From NCBI GenBank assembly GCA_964483105.1, contig CAYZZU010000007.1:36597-100596 (forward strand): a DNA stretch of 64,000 bases. The letters are read 5' to 3'. The translations under genes were made by a program, and so were the position numbers. A model generated the notes under the pieces. The model was not told where the DNA came from. It saw only the letters and a program-made list of their open reading frames with translations, and did not search any database. Source of the DNA: CAYZZU01 sp964483105. Its GTDB lineage: Bacteria; CG2-30-53-67. Positions 32,681-41,422 of the stretch are shown piece after piece (position 1 is the first letter of the stretch; each line of letters opens with the position of its first letter).

Positions 32681-33888
32681 CGGCCGGTCTCCTCTCCGGC
32701 GTTCCGGTTCAGATACCGGATGGCCGACCAGCACAGGACCTTCACCGCTTCGGAAATTGCATCTTCGTCTATGTCAAAGAGGTCGCTATGCAGGTAGTGA
32801 CAGGTGTCCAGGTCCGGGTTCCCGGTCCCGATCCTGAAATAGCATCCTGGAATCCGTTCCATGTAGAATGAGAAATCCTCTCCTCCCATGGAAGGTTCCT
32901 CCAGACGCCGAACCTGTTCCGGGCCCAGGATTTCGATTGCGCTCTTTTCCACCAGACGGGTGATCACGGGATGGTTGTCCAGAGGTGGGGACCCCTTTTC
33001 CATATGGAAGCGGTAGCGGGCATCCATACCGCCGGTGATTCCCTGAACCTTCTGCTCAATCTTTCGGACAATACGATCCCGGACGCTTCGGGATGTGGCC
33101 CGAATGGTTCCTCTTAATTCCACGTGGTCGCAGACAATGTTTTCAGCGGTTCCGCCCCGGATCATGCCGATGGAGACTACGGCAGGGTGAATGGGGTCTA
33201 TCCGGTTGCTGACAATCAGGTGGATCGCCTGAACCACCAGGGTGGAGACCGAGATGGCGTCGACGGCAAGGTGCGGTTTGGCGGAATGACCGGTTTTCCC
33301 ATAAATATGGATTGAGAAGCGGTTTGAAGAAGCCATCATCACGCCGTACTTGATCCCGATGATACCGGTGGGAAGGAGGGGATAGGCGTGCAACCCGAGG
33401 ATTGCGGAGACTTCTGGATTTTTCATTGCCCCCCCAGCGATCATCCGCTCCGCGCCGGATACCCGCTCCTCGGAAGGCTGGAAAATGAATTTGATATTGC
33501 CATCCAGGCGGTCGCGGTACTCCGACAGAATGCGTGCCGCACCGATCACCGCGGTCATATGCAGATCATGACCACAGGCGTGCATGACGTTCGGAACCTC
33601 GGACCTGTAAGGGGAGTTTTTGGTTTCCTGGATAGGAAGGGCATCCATGTCCGCGCGCAACGCAAGGGTCTTGCCGGGGCGTTCCCCCGCAAGGAGGCCC
33701 ACGACGCCGGTTACGGCAAGGCCCGAGGTAACCTTCAGCCCGCAGGCGTCCAGATTTTCGCGAATCAGAGCCGAGGTCTTGATCTCCCGGTTGCTGAGTT
33801 CCGGGGTTCGGTGAAAACGTCTTCTCAGCTCAATCAGATCCTCTTGAAGGGCGTCCACCTTCCGGGCGATTTCCTTTGCTGAAATCAT
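32677..33888 (-). CDS. M20-family amidohydrolase / peptidase
   Basis: The 403-residue cytoplasmic protein is an M20D-type amidohydrolase: RRRFHRTPELSNREIKT, ALRADMDALPIQE, HACGHDLHMTA (Cys and His metal ligands), FQPSEER (catalytic and metal Glu) and GGEDFSFYMERIPG. Family members hydrolyse N-acyl amino acids such as hippurate, N-acetyl-diaminopimelate or aminoacyl conjugates; the substrate here is unknown. The ATG at 33888 overlaps the YbdK-like stop by four bases (ATGA), and the stop overlaps the GGT start, so the three proteins are made together and probably act on related gamma-glutamyl or amide compounds. Confidence 0.9.
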   Translation of the reverse strand: MISAKEIARKVDALQEDLIELRRRFHRTPELSNREIKTSALIRENLDACGLKVTSGLAVTGVVGLLAGERPGKTLALRADMDALPIQETKNSPYRSEVPNVMHACGHDLHMTAVIGAARILSEYRDRLDGNIKFIFQPSEERVSGAERMIAGGAMKNPEVSAILGLHAYPLLPTGIIGIKYGVMMASSNRFSIHIYGKTGHSAKPHLAVDAISVSTLVVQAIHLIVSNRIDPIHPAVVSIGMIRGGTAENIVCDHVELRGTIRATSRSVRDRIVRKIEQKVQGITGGMDARYRFHMEKGSPPLDNHPVITRLVEKSAIEILGPEQVRRLEEPSMGGEDFSFYMERIPGCYFRIGTGNPDLDTCHYLHSDLFDIDEDAISEAVKVLCWSAIRYLNRNAGEETGR

Positions 33889-34997
33889 TGCGGCATTTTC
33901 TCCATCAAGTGATCCACTACGGAAATGAGATCCCCTGTTTTCCGGAATACGTCGAGCTGTTCATGAGCGCTGGTTCCCCGCTTCAGGATTTTTTCCACGT
34001 TGTTCAGACAAGTAGAACTTCCCAGGGATTCCGACGTCTCCCGGAGATCCGAGACCAGACCCCGGACAGCATCCCGAATCCCGATGGTCCGATGCGTCCG
34101 GTAATCGATGAAATATCCTTCAAGTCCGTGACGGGCCGCCTGCCACTTGTTTTCCTCCACCAGTTGTCGAAGGGGAATCTTTGGAAGCGTCCCCTTTTCG
34201 TACAGTGTGCCGAGATGTACCACCACGGCATGGATCAGCGCCGTTATGACGATCATGTCGTCCAGCGTGGACGGCGTATCGCAGACGCGAACCTCGAGGG
34301 TTCCGAACACCGGATGGGGTCTCGCCTCCCACCAGATCTCTCTTGTGTTTTCAATTGTGCGTGTGGAGGTCAGGATCCTCACCAGCGATTCAAATTCTTT
34401 CCAGTTCTTCATTCGGGGAGGAAGACCCGCTGTGGGAAGGACCTGGAACACCTTGATCCGCGAAGAGTACATCCCGGTGTTGTAACCGCTCCAGAAGGGG
34501 GAACTTGTGGAGAGCGCCAGAAAATAAGGGAGGTACCCCCGGAGGACGTTGAGAACCGCCGTCGCCTTGTTCCCGTCGCTGATCCCGACATGGACATGAA
34601 ACCCGCAGATGTTCAGTCTCCGTCCCAGAACCTGGAATTCCTGCAGAAGTCTTCTGTAACGGGGATCCGGTGTAATTTTTTGCTCTTTCCAGGATGAAAT
34701 CGGGTGGGTCCCGGCGCATAGAAGACCGACTCCGATACGGCGGGCGATCCGGAAGACAAGTTGGAAGTGTTCCAGCAGATTTTCCCGGATTTCCTCCACG
34801 GTCCGGCAGATCTCCGTGTTGATTTCCAGGGTGGATTGGATAAATTCCGGTTTGATCCGGTGTCGGAGGGAGCGGGGAACTTCCTCCAGGATATGAAAAA
34901 TCGCAGGGACCAGTTCGCGGGATCTTCGATCCACAATCTGCATCTCCACTTCGACACCGATTGTCGGTTTCTCCGAACGTTTGAACGGTAACGTCAT
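33885..34997 (-). CDS. YbdK-type carboxylate-amine ligase (glutamate-cysteine ligase family 2)
   Basis: The 370-residue protein belongs to the GCS2/YbdK family: TIGVEVEMQIVDRRSRELVP, KPEFIQSTLEINTEIC, CGFHVHVGISDGNKA, SSPFWSGYNTGMYSSR and GTLEVRVCDTPST. Members couple a carboxylate, often glutamate, to an amine with ATP; YbdK of E. coli has weak glutamate-cysteine ligase activity. It begins a three-gene operon that continues with an M20 hydrolase and a GGT-like protein. A promoter lies upstream and AGGAAGCGAG precedes the ATG. True substrate unknown. Confidence 0.9.
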   Translation of the reverse strand: MTLPFKRSEKPTIGVEVEMQIVDRRSRELVPAIFHILEEVPRSLRHRIKPEFIQSTLEINTEICRTVEEIRENLLEHFQLVFRIARRIGVGLLCAGTHPISSWKEQKITPDPRYRRLLQEFQVLGRRLNICGFHVHVGISDGNKATAVLNVLRGYLPYFLALSTSSPFWSGYNTGMYSSRIKVFQVLPTAGLPPRMKNWKEFESLVRILTSTRTIENTREIWWEARPHPVFGTLEVRVCDTPSTLDDMIVITALIHAVVVHLGTLYEKGTLPKIPLRQLVEENKWQAARHGLEGYFIDYRTHRTIGIRDAVRGLVSDLRETSESLGSSTCLNNVEKILKRGTSAHEQLDVFRKTGDLISVVDHLMEKMPQ

Positions 34998-35024
34998 CTC
35001 GCTTCCTGTCTTGACATTTTCTAT

Positions 35025-35053
35025 ATATTACCGAAGGTTCCCGATCCCTTCAA
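35025..35053 (-). promoter_or_regulatory. sigma-70 promoter of the YbdK/M20/GGT operon
   Basis: Minus-strand TTGAAG (35053-35048) and TAATAT (35030-35025) are 17 bases apart, predicting a start near 35018 and a 20-base leader. Confidence 0.55.
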
Positions 35054-35164
35054 GCGGCACCGGCAGAGAGGGAATCGCTCCCCTGGATCCGATCCCGCAA
35101 TGTGCAATGAAATACCGACGTTCCCGGGTGTTTCGCTCCCCTCCCACTATGTCTCATATCCCCA

Positions 35165-35193
35165 TTGACTTTCCGCGGGGATATCGGTATAGA
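35165..35193 (+). promoter_or_regulatory. sigma-70 promoter of the SerA-like gene
   Basis: TTGACT (35165-35170) and TATAGA (35188-35193) are 17 bases apart. The start would lie near 35200, about 28 bases before the ATG. Confidence 0.6.
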
Positions 35194-35227
35194 AAAGAGT
35201 ATTGAAATCACAACCCGTGAGGTCACC

Positions 35228-36817
35228 ATGAAGATTCTGATCACCGTGCCTCTCCCACCGGAAGCCGTACATCTTCTGGAAACGGTGGAGGGGGCCGAGG
35301 TAATCCTGCAGTCCGGTATCACCACAGACACTCTGCGGGAGATTCTGGGGGAATGCCAGGTTCTGATCGCCGGTAGTGAGACCGAGTTGGATGGCGACAC
35401 ACTGCATTGCGGGAAAGAGCTCAGGGTAATCGGATTGATCGGAGGCAGTCAGACGCGGACCGATCTGGAATCCGCGACCCATCTTGGAATTCTGGTAGTG
35501 AAAGTTCAGGAAAGGGTGGCAGTCTCCATTGCCGAGCACGCGGTCACGTTGTTGCTTTCACTGTCCCGCCGGATCACCGAAGCGGATGCCTCCATCAAAA
35601 GGGGAGACTGGGAAAGAAACGGGCTGAAGGGAAGGGAACTGAGGGGCAAGACTCTCGGGATCATCGGTTTCGGCGAGGTGGGCGCGCTTGTGGCGGAACG
35701 CGCGGCCGGTATGAAAATGCGTATCATTGTCTCTGATCCGAACCTCTCCTCCGAAAGTGTGGAGGCAAAAGGATACCGGAAGGTATCCTTCCAGGAGTTG
35801 ATTCAATCCTCCGATCTGATCTCGATCCATGTCCCCCTGAACGCGGGCACGCGGGGTTTGATCGGGAAGGAGGCGCTCTCGAAGATGAAACCGGGGGTGA
35901 TTCTGGTCTCCTGTTCCGCGACCGGCATCCTGGACGAAGAGGCATTGTACGAAGCCATCATTCACGAGGAGGTCCAGGGTGCGGCCCTGGATCTTCCCGC
36001 TCCCCGACACCTGGAGGACCATCCCCTCTATCTTTCTGAAAAGGTCATCTGCACCCCGAATCTCGGCGGATACACAAAAGAGGCGGAACGTGATGAAACC
36101 ATGGAGACCATACGATCGCTGGTCGACTATCTCACAGGGGGTGAGATCACCCATGCACTCAATCTTCCCGGTTCGGAAACGGAGAATTCTCCACGGAACC
36201 GGCAATGGCTTCGTCTGGGTGAAACCCTCGGACTCTTTCTGGCACAACTTCATCCGTGCGGTTTCCGGAAAATCGAAATCGACCTGGCGGGCGGGGAGGA
36301 CCTTCCCAGGATCTCTTCCTTTACCCGTTCCATTTTGGTCGGGCTCTACAGCCTCACTCTGGGAGAAAAAATCAATCGTATCAATGCGGTTCATCTCGCC
36401 ACTCAGCGTGGAGTCCGCCTGAAAGAGACGCGTCGGAAAACCGCGGAAAATTACCGGAACAGGATCACGGTAAGCGTGGAAACCGATCAAGGCTCCGGCA
36501 GGGTTTCAGGGACTCTCTTTGACAATCGCAGCCCGAGAATCATCCGGATAGACGGTTTTGACCTGGAAGCGGTGCCGGACGGCGATTTTTTAGTGATCTT
36601 CAACCGGGATCGACCCGGCGTGATCGCAGACGTGGGAGAAATTCTGGGACGTTGCGGGATCAACATCGGTCAGATGTACAACGGGAGGAATGCTGCGGGA
36701 GGAACGGCGATCACCCTGTCCCGAGTCGACTCTCCCGTCCCGGATGAAATCCTCCGGGAAATCGAAACCCTTCCGAATATCCTGAACGCTTCCCGCGTCC
36801 ACCTTGGATTACAGTAA
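35228..36817 (+). CDS. SerA-like protein with lost catalytic residues
   Basis: The 529-residue protein has the complete layout of long 3-phosphoglycerate dehydrogenases: substrate domain, Rossmann NAD domain (GKTLGIIGFGEVG), allosteric substrate-binding domain near 310-450, and a C-terminal ACT domain (FLVIFNRDRPGVIADVGEILG). The catalytic set is missing: the NCARGG region reads SCSATGI (Arg to Ala), the DVFxEEP region reads DLPAPRH (Glu lost), and TPHLG reads TPNLGG (His to Asn). Substrate-loop residues also differ (GLIGGSQTRTD, KVQERVAVSIAE). It is therefore unlikely to oxidise phosphoglycerate and may be a regulatory pseudoenzyme. The start at 35228 follows GAGGT. It overlaps the convergent acyltransferase gene by nine bases. 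Confidence 0.8.
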   Translation: MKILITVPLPPEAVHLLETVEGAEVILQSGITTDTLREILGECQVLIAGSETELDGDTLHCGKELRVIGLIGGSQTRTDLESATHLGILVVKVQERVAVSIAEHAVTLLLSLSRRITEADASIKRGDWERNGLKGRELRGKTLGIIGFGEVGALVAERAAGMKMRIIVSDPNLSSESVEAKGYRKVSFQELIQSSDLISIHVPLNAGTRGLIGKEALSKMKPGVILVSCSATGILDEEALYEAIIHEEVQGAALDLPAPRHLEDHPLYLSEKVICTPNLGGYTKEAERDETMETIRSLVDYLTGGEITHALNLPGSETENSPRNRQWLRLGETLGLFLAQLHPCGFRKIEIDLAGGEDLPRISSFTRSILVGLYSLTLGEKINRINAVHLATQRGVRLKETRRKTAENYRNRITVSVETDQGSGRVSGTLFDNRSPRIIRIDGFDLEAVPDGDFLVIFNRDRPGVIADVGEILGRCGINIGQMYNGRNAAGGTAITLSRVDSPVPDEILREIETLPNILNASRVHLGLQ

Positions 36818-39076
36818 GGAAAGGATGAACTGAAGAATCTCCTCGTGGACGGAGGACCCTTGATCCAGGACAATCACATGCCTGTCTGTGTCCACCAGGA
36901 CTAGTTTTTTCTGTTTCGACATGATGGCTTTCAGAATCATCTCCCCGCTGGACGGATCGACTGTGGGATCCTCGCTTCCCTGCAGAATCAACGCAGGCTG
37001 ATCGACCTCCTCCAGGCAGTCCGGGGTATGGTCCATGACCTTCTTCAGTTCGGCGATCGCGCTGATGGGGATGTTCTGGTAATTGATGTGCGGATTTTCC
37101 GGATCTCCCTTCCGGAATCTCTTGATCCCCGTAAGATAGGGAAGCGAGGCGGTCACCTTGTTAATCTGGTTGAGGATGTTCGCGAAGACGATGTTTTTGT
37201 TCCGGATCTTGAGCGGTGTTGAAATGGTGACAATCCCCGCCACCTGATTTCCCTTCTCCTCAGCCAGACGAAGCCCGAGGTTGCCCCCCATCGAAAATCC
37301 GACCAGGACGATTTTTTCACAGAGTTTCCGGAGGACCTCCCAACCCGGTAGCAGGGAGTGGTACCAATCCAGAGCTGTGCGGCTATCCAGGTCACAGGGG
37401 GAGGTTCCATGGCCCTTCAGGCGCACTCCATAGACCACGAGGCCGTTCTCGACCAGGAAGTCGCCCAGGGGCCTCATTTCAGCCGGAGACGCGGAAAAGC
37501 CGTGTATCAGAAGCACACCCGCCTTGGGTCGGCGGCCATTTTCCGGAACCAGGAAAAAGGGACTCCCGGAGCCGATGCGCGTTTCTTCCCGGTTGATCTC
37601 GTCGTATCGTGAATGGCAGAAAATGGAACTGTCCCAGTCGTAGCTCCTCCTGTCATCGTCAAAGATCATGGAGGCGATCGCATCCGGGGTGTTGAGGCGA
37701 TCAAAATGGGTCAGAACCTCCTGGACGGTTTCTTGGATCACGGTGATCGGCCGGATTTCATTATAACGGACGCGAATAAAATTCTTGATTCGGATTTTGT
37801 CAAAATCGTATTCCCGCTCAAGAGAAGGGAGGAAAACATAACTGTCCTCTTCCTCCCGCACCAGGCCGGCCGCGGAGGCATTTAGGAAAAACTCTTTCAG
37901 ATCCGGAATGGGGCAGGTGGTCAGGGAACAGTAACGTTCTGGGTTCATCAAACTTCTGTGAAGGAATACCCCCTCCGCCTCCTGCAGTTTCTTGATCGTG
38001 AGGTAAAGAGCGCGCATGAAGAAGTCTCTGGATACCTCTTTTTGCTGATATCTCTCCAGGAGCTGGTAGATGATCTCGGCGCAAAGATGCGAAAGATTCA
38101 CGGTAGTCAGAGAGTAAATCGACCGCATGTAGTCCACCATGATCCGTTCCGAAAGGATCTCGGAACGGATCATCTCCAGGCGGTTGAACCAGGGGGTAGG
38201 GCGCTTCTCTTTGAGGATATCTCTTAAAAGTGTGAAGCCTGTTTTGAGCAGTATGTCATCGATCCGCCCCAGATAATCCCGGACCCGTATGGGAGCACCG
38301 AGCCGTATGTCCATGTCCGTGTCTTTAAAAAGGATATTGCCCTCGATAATCAGTTCCTCTTCCACCCGTTCCTGCTTAATCGTTCCGAGACGTTCCGCGA
38401 TTTTGCTGAGAAAGTTTTCATCCCCGCGGATGGGGTGAAACGTAATGTTAGCGGGAACGATTCTGACCGGTTCAGATGCGATTTTTAGTGCCTGATCCGC
38501 ATTCTCGGCGTGCAGCAAAGAGGTCATCTCCACGATTCGTTTCCGGTTCTTCCGTTCATGAGCCAGCAGGAAAAGATCGCGAAGCCTCTGGGCGTACAGC
38601 GCGATCACGGCGGCGCCGGTGTGAGGTTTCCTATACCCTCTTTTTTCTCTGGAGTAAATCCGGAAACGGCCTTTCGGTCCCAGGACCCGGCGGTCCTTGA
38701 TCATCGCCCCTTCCGGGAAGATGACGACCTTGTACCCCCGGTTGATCTCGCAGGCCATGAAATGGATCACGTCCGGTAGGGTGGTGGGAACGGCGCCTAT
38801 GCTGAGAAGATAGTGGCCGAAGGCGTCCTCCGTGAAAAGTTCCGGGGCAGCCAGGGACCGGCAGAGCTTTCCGGTCTGTTCGAAGATCAGGTATTGGGGG
38901 ATAAAGGTCTCGAAACGGGCGAAATGGTTGAAGAGAAGGATGTCCCCTTTCTCAAATTGATCGGTATGATTGTGTACCTTGATGTTGACCTTCAGAAACC
39001 TGCGGAGAATATCCAGAACCAGGCGGGTTCTTTTGTAATTTTTTTCACTAATAATCAGATCATTTTCCGTGAACAT
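36809..39076 (-). CDS. fusion of PlsC-like acyltransferase and alpha/beta hydrolase
   Basis: The 755-residue protein has an N-terminal acyltransferase-like half and a C-terminal serine hydrolase. The first half contains LLFNHFARFETFI (NHx4E form of the Hx4D motif) near residue 50 and VVIFPEGAMIK near 120; the middle 250 residues are helical and unrecognised. The last 230 residues form an alpha/beta hydrolase with GFSMGG (nucleophile Ser), GSEDPTVDP (acid) and DTDRHVIV (His), similar to monoacylglycerol or carboxylesterases. One chain may remodel lipid acyl groups. It has no signal peptide or clear membrane helix. Confidence 0.83.
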   Translation of the reverse strand: MFTENDLIISEKNYKRTRLVLDILRRFLKVNIKVHNHTDQFEKGDILLFNHFARFETFIPQYLIFEQTGKLCRSLAAPELFTEDAFGHYLLSIGAVPTTLPDVIHFMACEINRGYKVVIFPEGAMIKDRRVLGPKGRFRIYSREKRGYRKPHTGAAVIALYAQRLRDLFLLAHERKNRKRIVEMTSLLHAENADQALKIASEPVRIVPANITFHPIRGDENFLSKIAERLGTIKQERVEEELIIEGNILFKDTDMDIRLGAPIRVRDYLGRIDDILLKTGFTLLRDILKEKRPTPWFNRLEMIRSEILSERIMVDYMRSIYSLTTVNLSHLCAEIIYQLLERYQQKEVSRDFFMRALYLTIKKLQEAEGVFLHRSLMNPERYCSLTTCPIPDLKEFFLNASAAGLVREEEDSYVFLPSLEREYDFDKIRIKNFIRVRYNEIRPITVIQETVQEVLTHFDRLNTPDAIASMIFDDDRRSYDWDSSIFCHSRYDEINREETRIGSGSPFFLVPENGRRPKAGVLLIHGFSASPAEMRPLGDFLVENGLVVYGVRLKGHGTSPCDLDSRTALDWYHSLLPGWEVLRKLCEKIVLVGFSMGGNLGLRLAEEKGNQVAGIVTISTPLKIRNKNIVFANILNQINKVTASLPYLTGIKRFRKGDPENPHINYQNIPISAIAELKKVMDHTPDCLEEVDQPALILQGSEDPTVDPSSGEMILKAIMSKQKKLVLVDTDRHVIVLDQGSSVHEEILQFILSLL

Positions 39077-39226
39077 GACGATTTGTATTCTCTGTGCGGA
39101 ACGGTTTTTCCGGTCCGGATTACCCGATTGTTGCTTATCTTAGCACGATCTAATGGGTGTGACAAGGAACCCGAATCCCCCGAATCCAGCGATAGAGCGT
39201 GTTCAGACTTCTTCTTTACGGTTTTT

Positions 39227-41422
39227 TCAGCGGTTCAGGACCTCGCGAACCTTCATGGCCAGCATCGAGGGGGTGAAGGGCTTCGGGAGGAACAAATCAC
39301 CGCTTTCAAAGTGACCCGTCTTGCTGGATGGCCCCTCCGGATAACCGGACATGAAGAGGATATGGATCGAGGGGTCTATGGTTCTCATTCTCTGAGCAAT
39401 CTCCGTTCCCTTGATGTCCGGGAGTACGATATCGGTCAGGAGAAGATCGATCCTGCCCGGCCGGCTCTTGAAGAGGGCGAGGGCCTCCTCGCCATTGTTG
39501 GAGGTGAGGACCGTGTAGCCGAGAAACTCCAGGATCTGGGCTGCGAGTTTGAGGATGCCCGGTTCATCCTCGACTACCAGGATGACCTCTTTCCCTTTCG
39601 GCAGTTTTTTTGCTTTGGCGGCCTTTTCCCCGCCCCGTGTCTCCTCGGAGAATGCCGGAAGATAGACATGGAAGAGCGTCCCTTCTCCAGGATGGCTGGA
39701 GACATCCAGGTAGCCTCCGATCTGCTTCACAATCCCGTAGACCGTGGAAAGCCCCAGGCCCGTCCCCTCTTTCTTGGTCGTAAAGAAGGGCTCAAAGATG
39801 TGAGTCTTGACCTCTTCCGACATCCCCGACCCTGTGTCGGAAACGGAAAGCAGCACAAAATCGCCTGGAGGAAGATCATGACAAGAGGTGCGATCCCTTC
39901 CCGTCAGGTGGATATTCTCAGTCTGAATGGTCAGGCAGCCACCATCCGGCATCGCGTCTCTCGCGTTCACAACCAGGTTCAGGATCACCTGTTCCAGTTT
40001 CGTACGGTCGGCCTCGATCATTCGGAGACCCCGTCCGGGAAGGAAACGGTATTCCACGTCTTCTCCTAAAAGCCGGGTGAACATCCCGCTCATTCCCCCG
40101 ATCGTTTCATTGGGGTTGAGCACGACCGGTTCCATAACCTGCCGTTTGCTGAAGGCGAGAATCTGACGGGTCAGGCGGGCCGCCCGTTCGGAGACATCCC
40201 GAATGGCTTTCAATCCCTCGTAATCAGGGCTTTTCGAATCATGCTCCATCATGAGCAGTTCGGCGTGACCGATGATGGCGGTCAGAATATTGTTGAAATC
40301 ATGGGCGATGCCTCCGGCGAAGCGTCCCAGGGCCTCCATCTTCTGGGATTGCAGGAGCTGGGCCTCCAGTTCCCGCCGATCGCTGACATCCCGTGCCACG
40401 GCGATCAGGTACGCCGTCTTTCCCTGTGAAATCAGGTTTGCATTGACCTCCACCGGGAAGCTGGATCCGTCCTTGCGCAGATGCTTTCCCTGGATCATGC
40501 TGGCCGAACCTTCCTCCCCCTGAATTCGTTGGACTTCTTCCTTCCAGGCCGGATGATTCGGGATCAGGAGCTCGATGTCGGAGACACGCATCGACAGGAG
40601 TTCGTCCCGCGTATAACCGAGACTGGTGCAGGCTTTTTCATTGATGTCGAGAAAACGCCCGGTTGCGGGTTCGATGACAAAGATCGCGTCATTGGATTGA
40701 TTGATCAGGGTTCGAAAACGTTTCAGTTCTTCCTCTGTTTGTCTCCTTTCAGCCACTTCGGCCTTCAGCCTGACGTTGGTCTGCATCAACTCTCCGGTTC
40801 GCGCCTGGACTTTCTCCTCAAGGGTCCGGTTCAATTCCGCAATCTCCGAAAGGAGCGAGAGACTCTCCAGGCGCGCGCTGAGCAAGTCCCCGATCCGGCA
40901 GAGCAGGGGAAGCATCTCCTTCAGATAGGAACTGTCATCGATCGAGTTCACAAAGAGGAAAACGGAGTGAGGACTGTTCCGTACCTGGACCGGCATCAAA
41001 TAGTAGGCGTTCGGGAAAGTGGGAGCGGTCCATTCAGGAAAGAAGTCCGGCAACGGGTCCCCGGGGAGGATCTCCGAGAATTTTTTCCTGAGAAAGAATG
41101 TATCCTCCATCGGTGGAGCAAGAGGGATCCGCTTTCCCTTCTGCGAGTAACGGATGTCCAGACCCTGGTCATCCAGAACGACCAGGTTTTCTCCCTGGAT
41201 GGAGAATTGAGCGGCATAGGCAATTTCCTTGAGGGAGACGGCAGCCTCCAATGTCATTCTTACCATGGGGTCGGAACGCTTCTCCAGAGAGAACTTCTCC
41301 GCGAGGATACCGAGGAGATAGATGTCTTCCGCCTTCTCCATCAGGAGTTCCTTCTCTTCCGTCAAAAGACGGACCGTCCGTTCGAGTTCCTCAATTCTTC
41401 GGATTCGTTCCGCCTCAGACAT
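39227..41422 (-). CDS. hybrid histidine kinase (GAF-like, PAS, kinase, receiver)
   Basis: The 731-residue cytoplasmic kinase has a coiled N terminus, a GAF-like region to about residue 200, a coiled coil, a PAS domain (FRTLINQSNDAIFVIEPATG, VARDVSDRRELE), HisKA with GRFAGGIAHDFNNILTAIIG, HATPase motifs NLVVNARDAMPDGG, DTGSGMSEE and GTGLGLSTVYG, and a C-terminal receiver (LVVEDEPGILK, LLTDIVLPD with phospho-Asp). No DNA-binding output is present, so it may pass phosphate to another protein. The start overlaps the downstream hydrolase stop region, linking it with the 43452-41415 genes. Confidence 0.9.
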   Translation of the reverse strand: MSEAERIRRIEELERTVRLLTEEKELLMEKAEDIYLLGILAEKFSLEKRSDPMVRMTLEAAVSLKEIAYAAQFSIQGENLVVLDDQGLDIRYSQKGKRIPLAPPMEDTFFLRKKFSEILPGDPLPDFFPEWTAPTFPNAYYLMPVQVRNSPHSVFLFVNSIDDSSYLKEMLPLLCRIGDLLSARLESLSLLSEIAELNRTLEEKVQARTGELMQTNVRLKAEVAERRQTEEELKRFRTLINQSNDAIFVIEPATGRFLDINEKACTSLGYTRDELLSMRVSDIELLIPNHPAWKEEVQRIQGEEGSASMIQGKHLRKDGSSFPVEVNANLISQGKTAYLIAVARDVSDRRELEAQLLQSQKMEALGRFAGGIAHDFNNILTAIIGHAELLMMEHDSKSPDYEGLKAIRDVSERAARLTRQILAFSKRQVMEPVVLNPNETIGGMSGMFTRLLGEDVEYRFLPGRGLRMIEADRTKLEQVILNLVVNARDAMPDGGCLTIQTENIHLTGRDRTSCHDLPPGDFVLLSVSDTGSGMSEEVKTHIFEPFFTTKKEGTGLGLSTVYGIVKQIGGYLDVSSHPGEGTLFHVYLPAFSEETRGGEKAAKAKKLPKGKEVILVVEDEPGILKLAAQILEFLGYTVLTSNNGEEALALFKSRPGRIDLLLTDIVLPDIKGTEIAQRMRTIDPSIHILFMSGYPEGPSSKTGHFESGDLFLPKPFTPSMLAMKVREVLNR

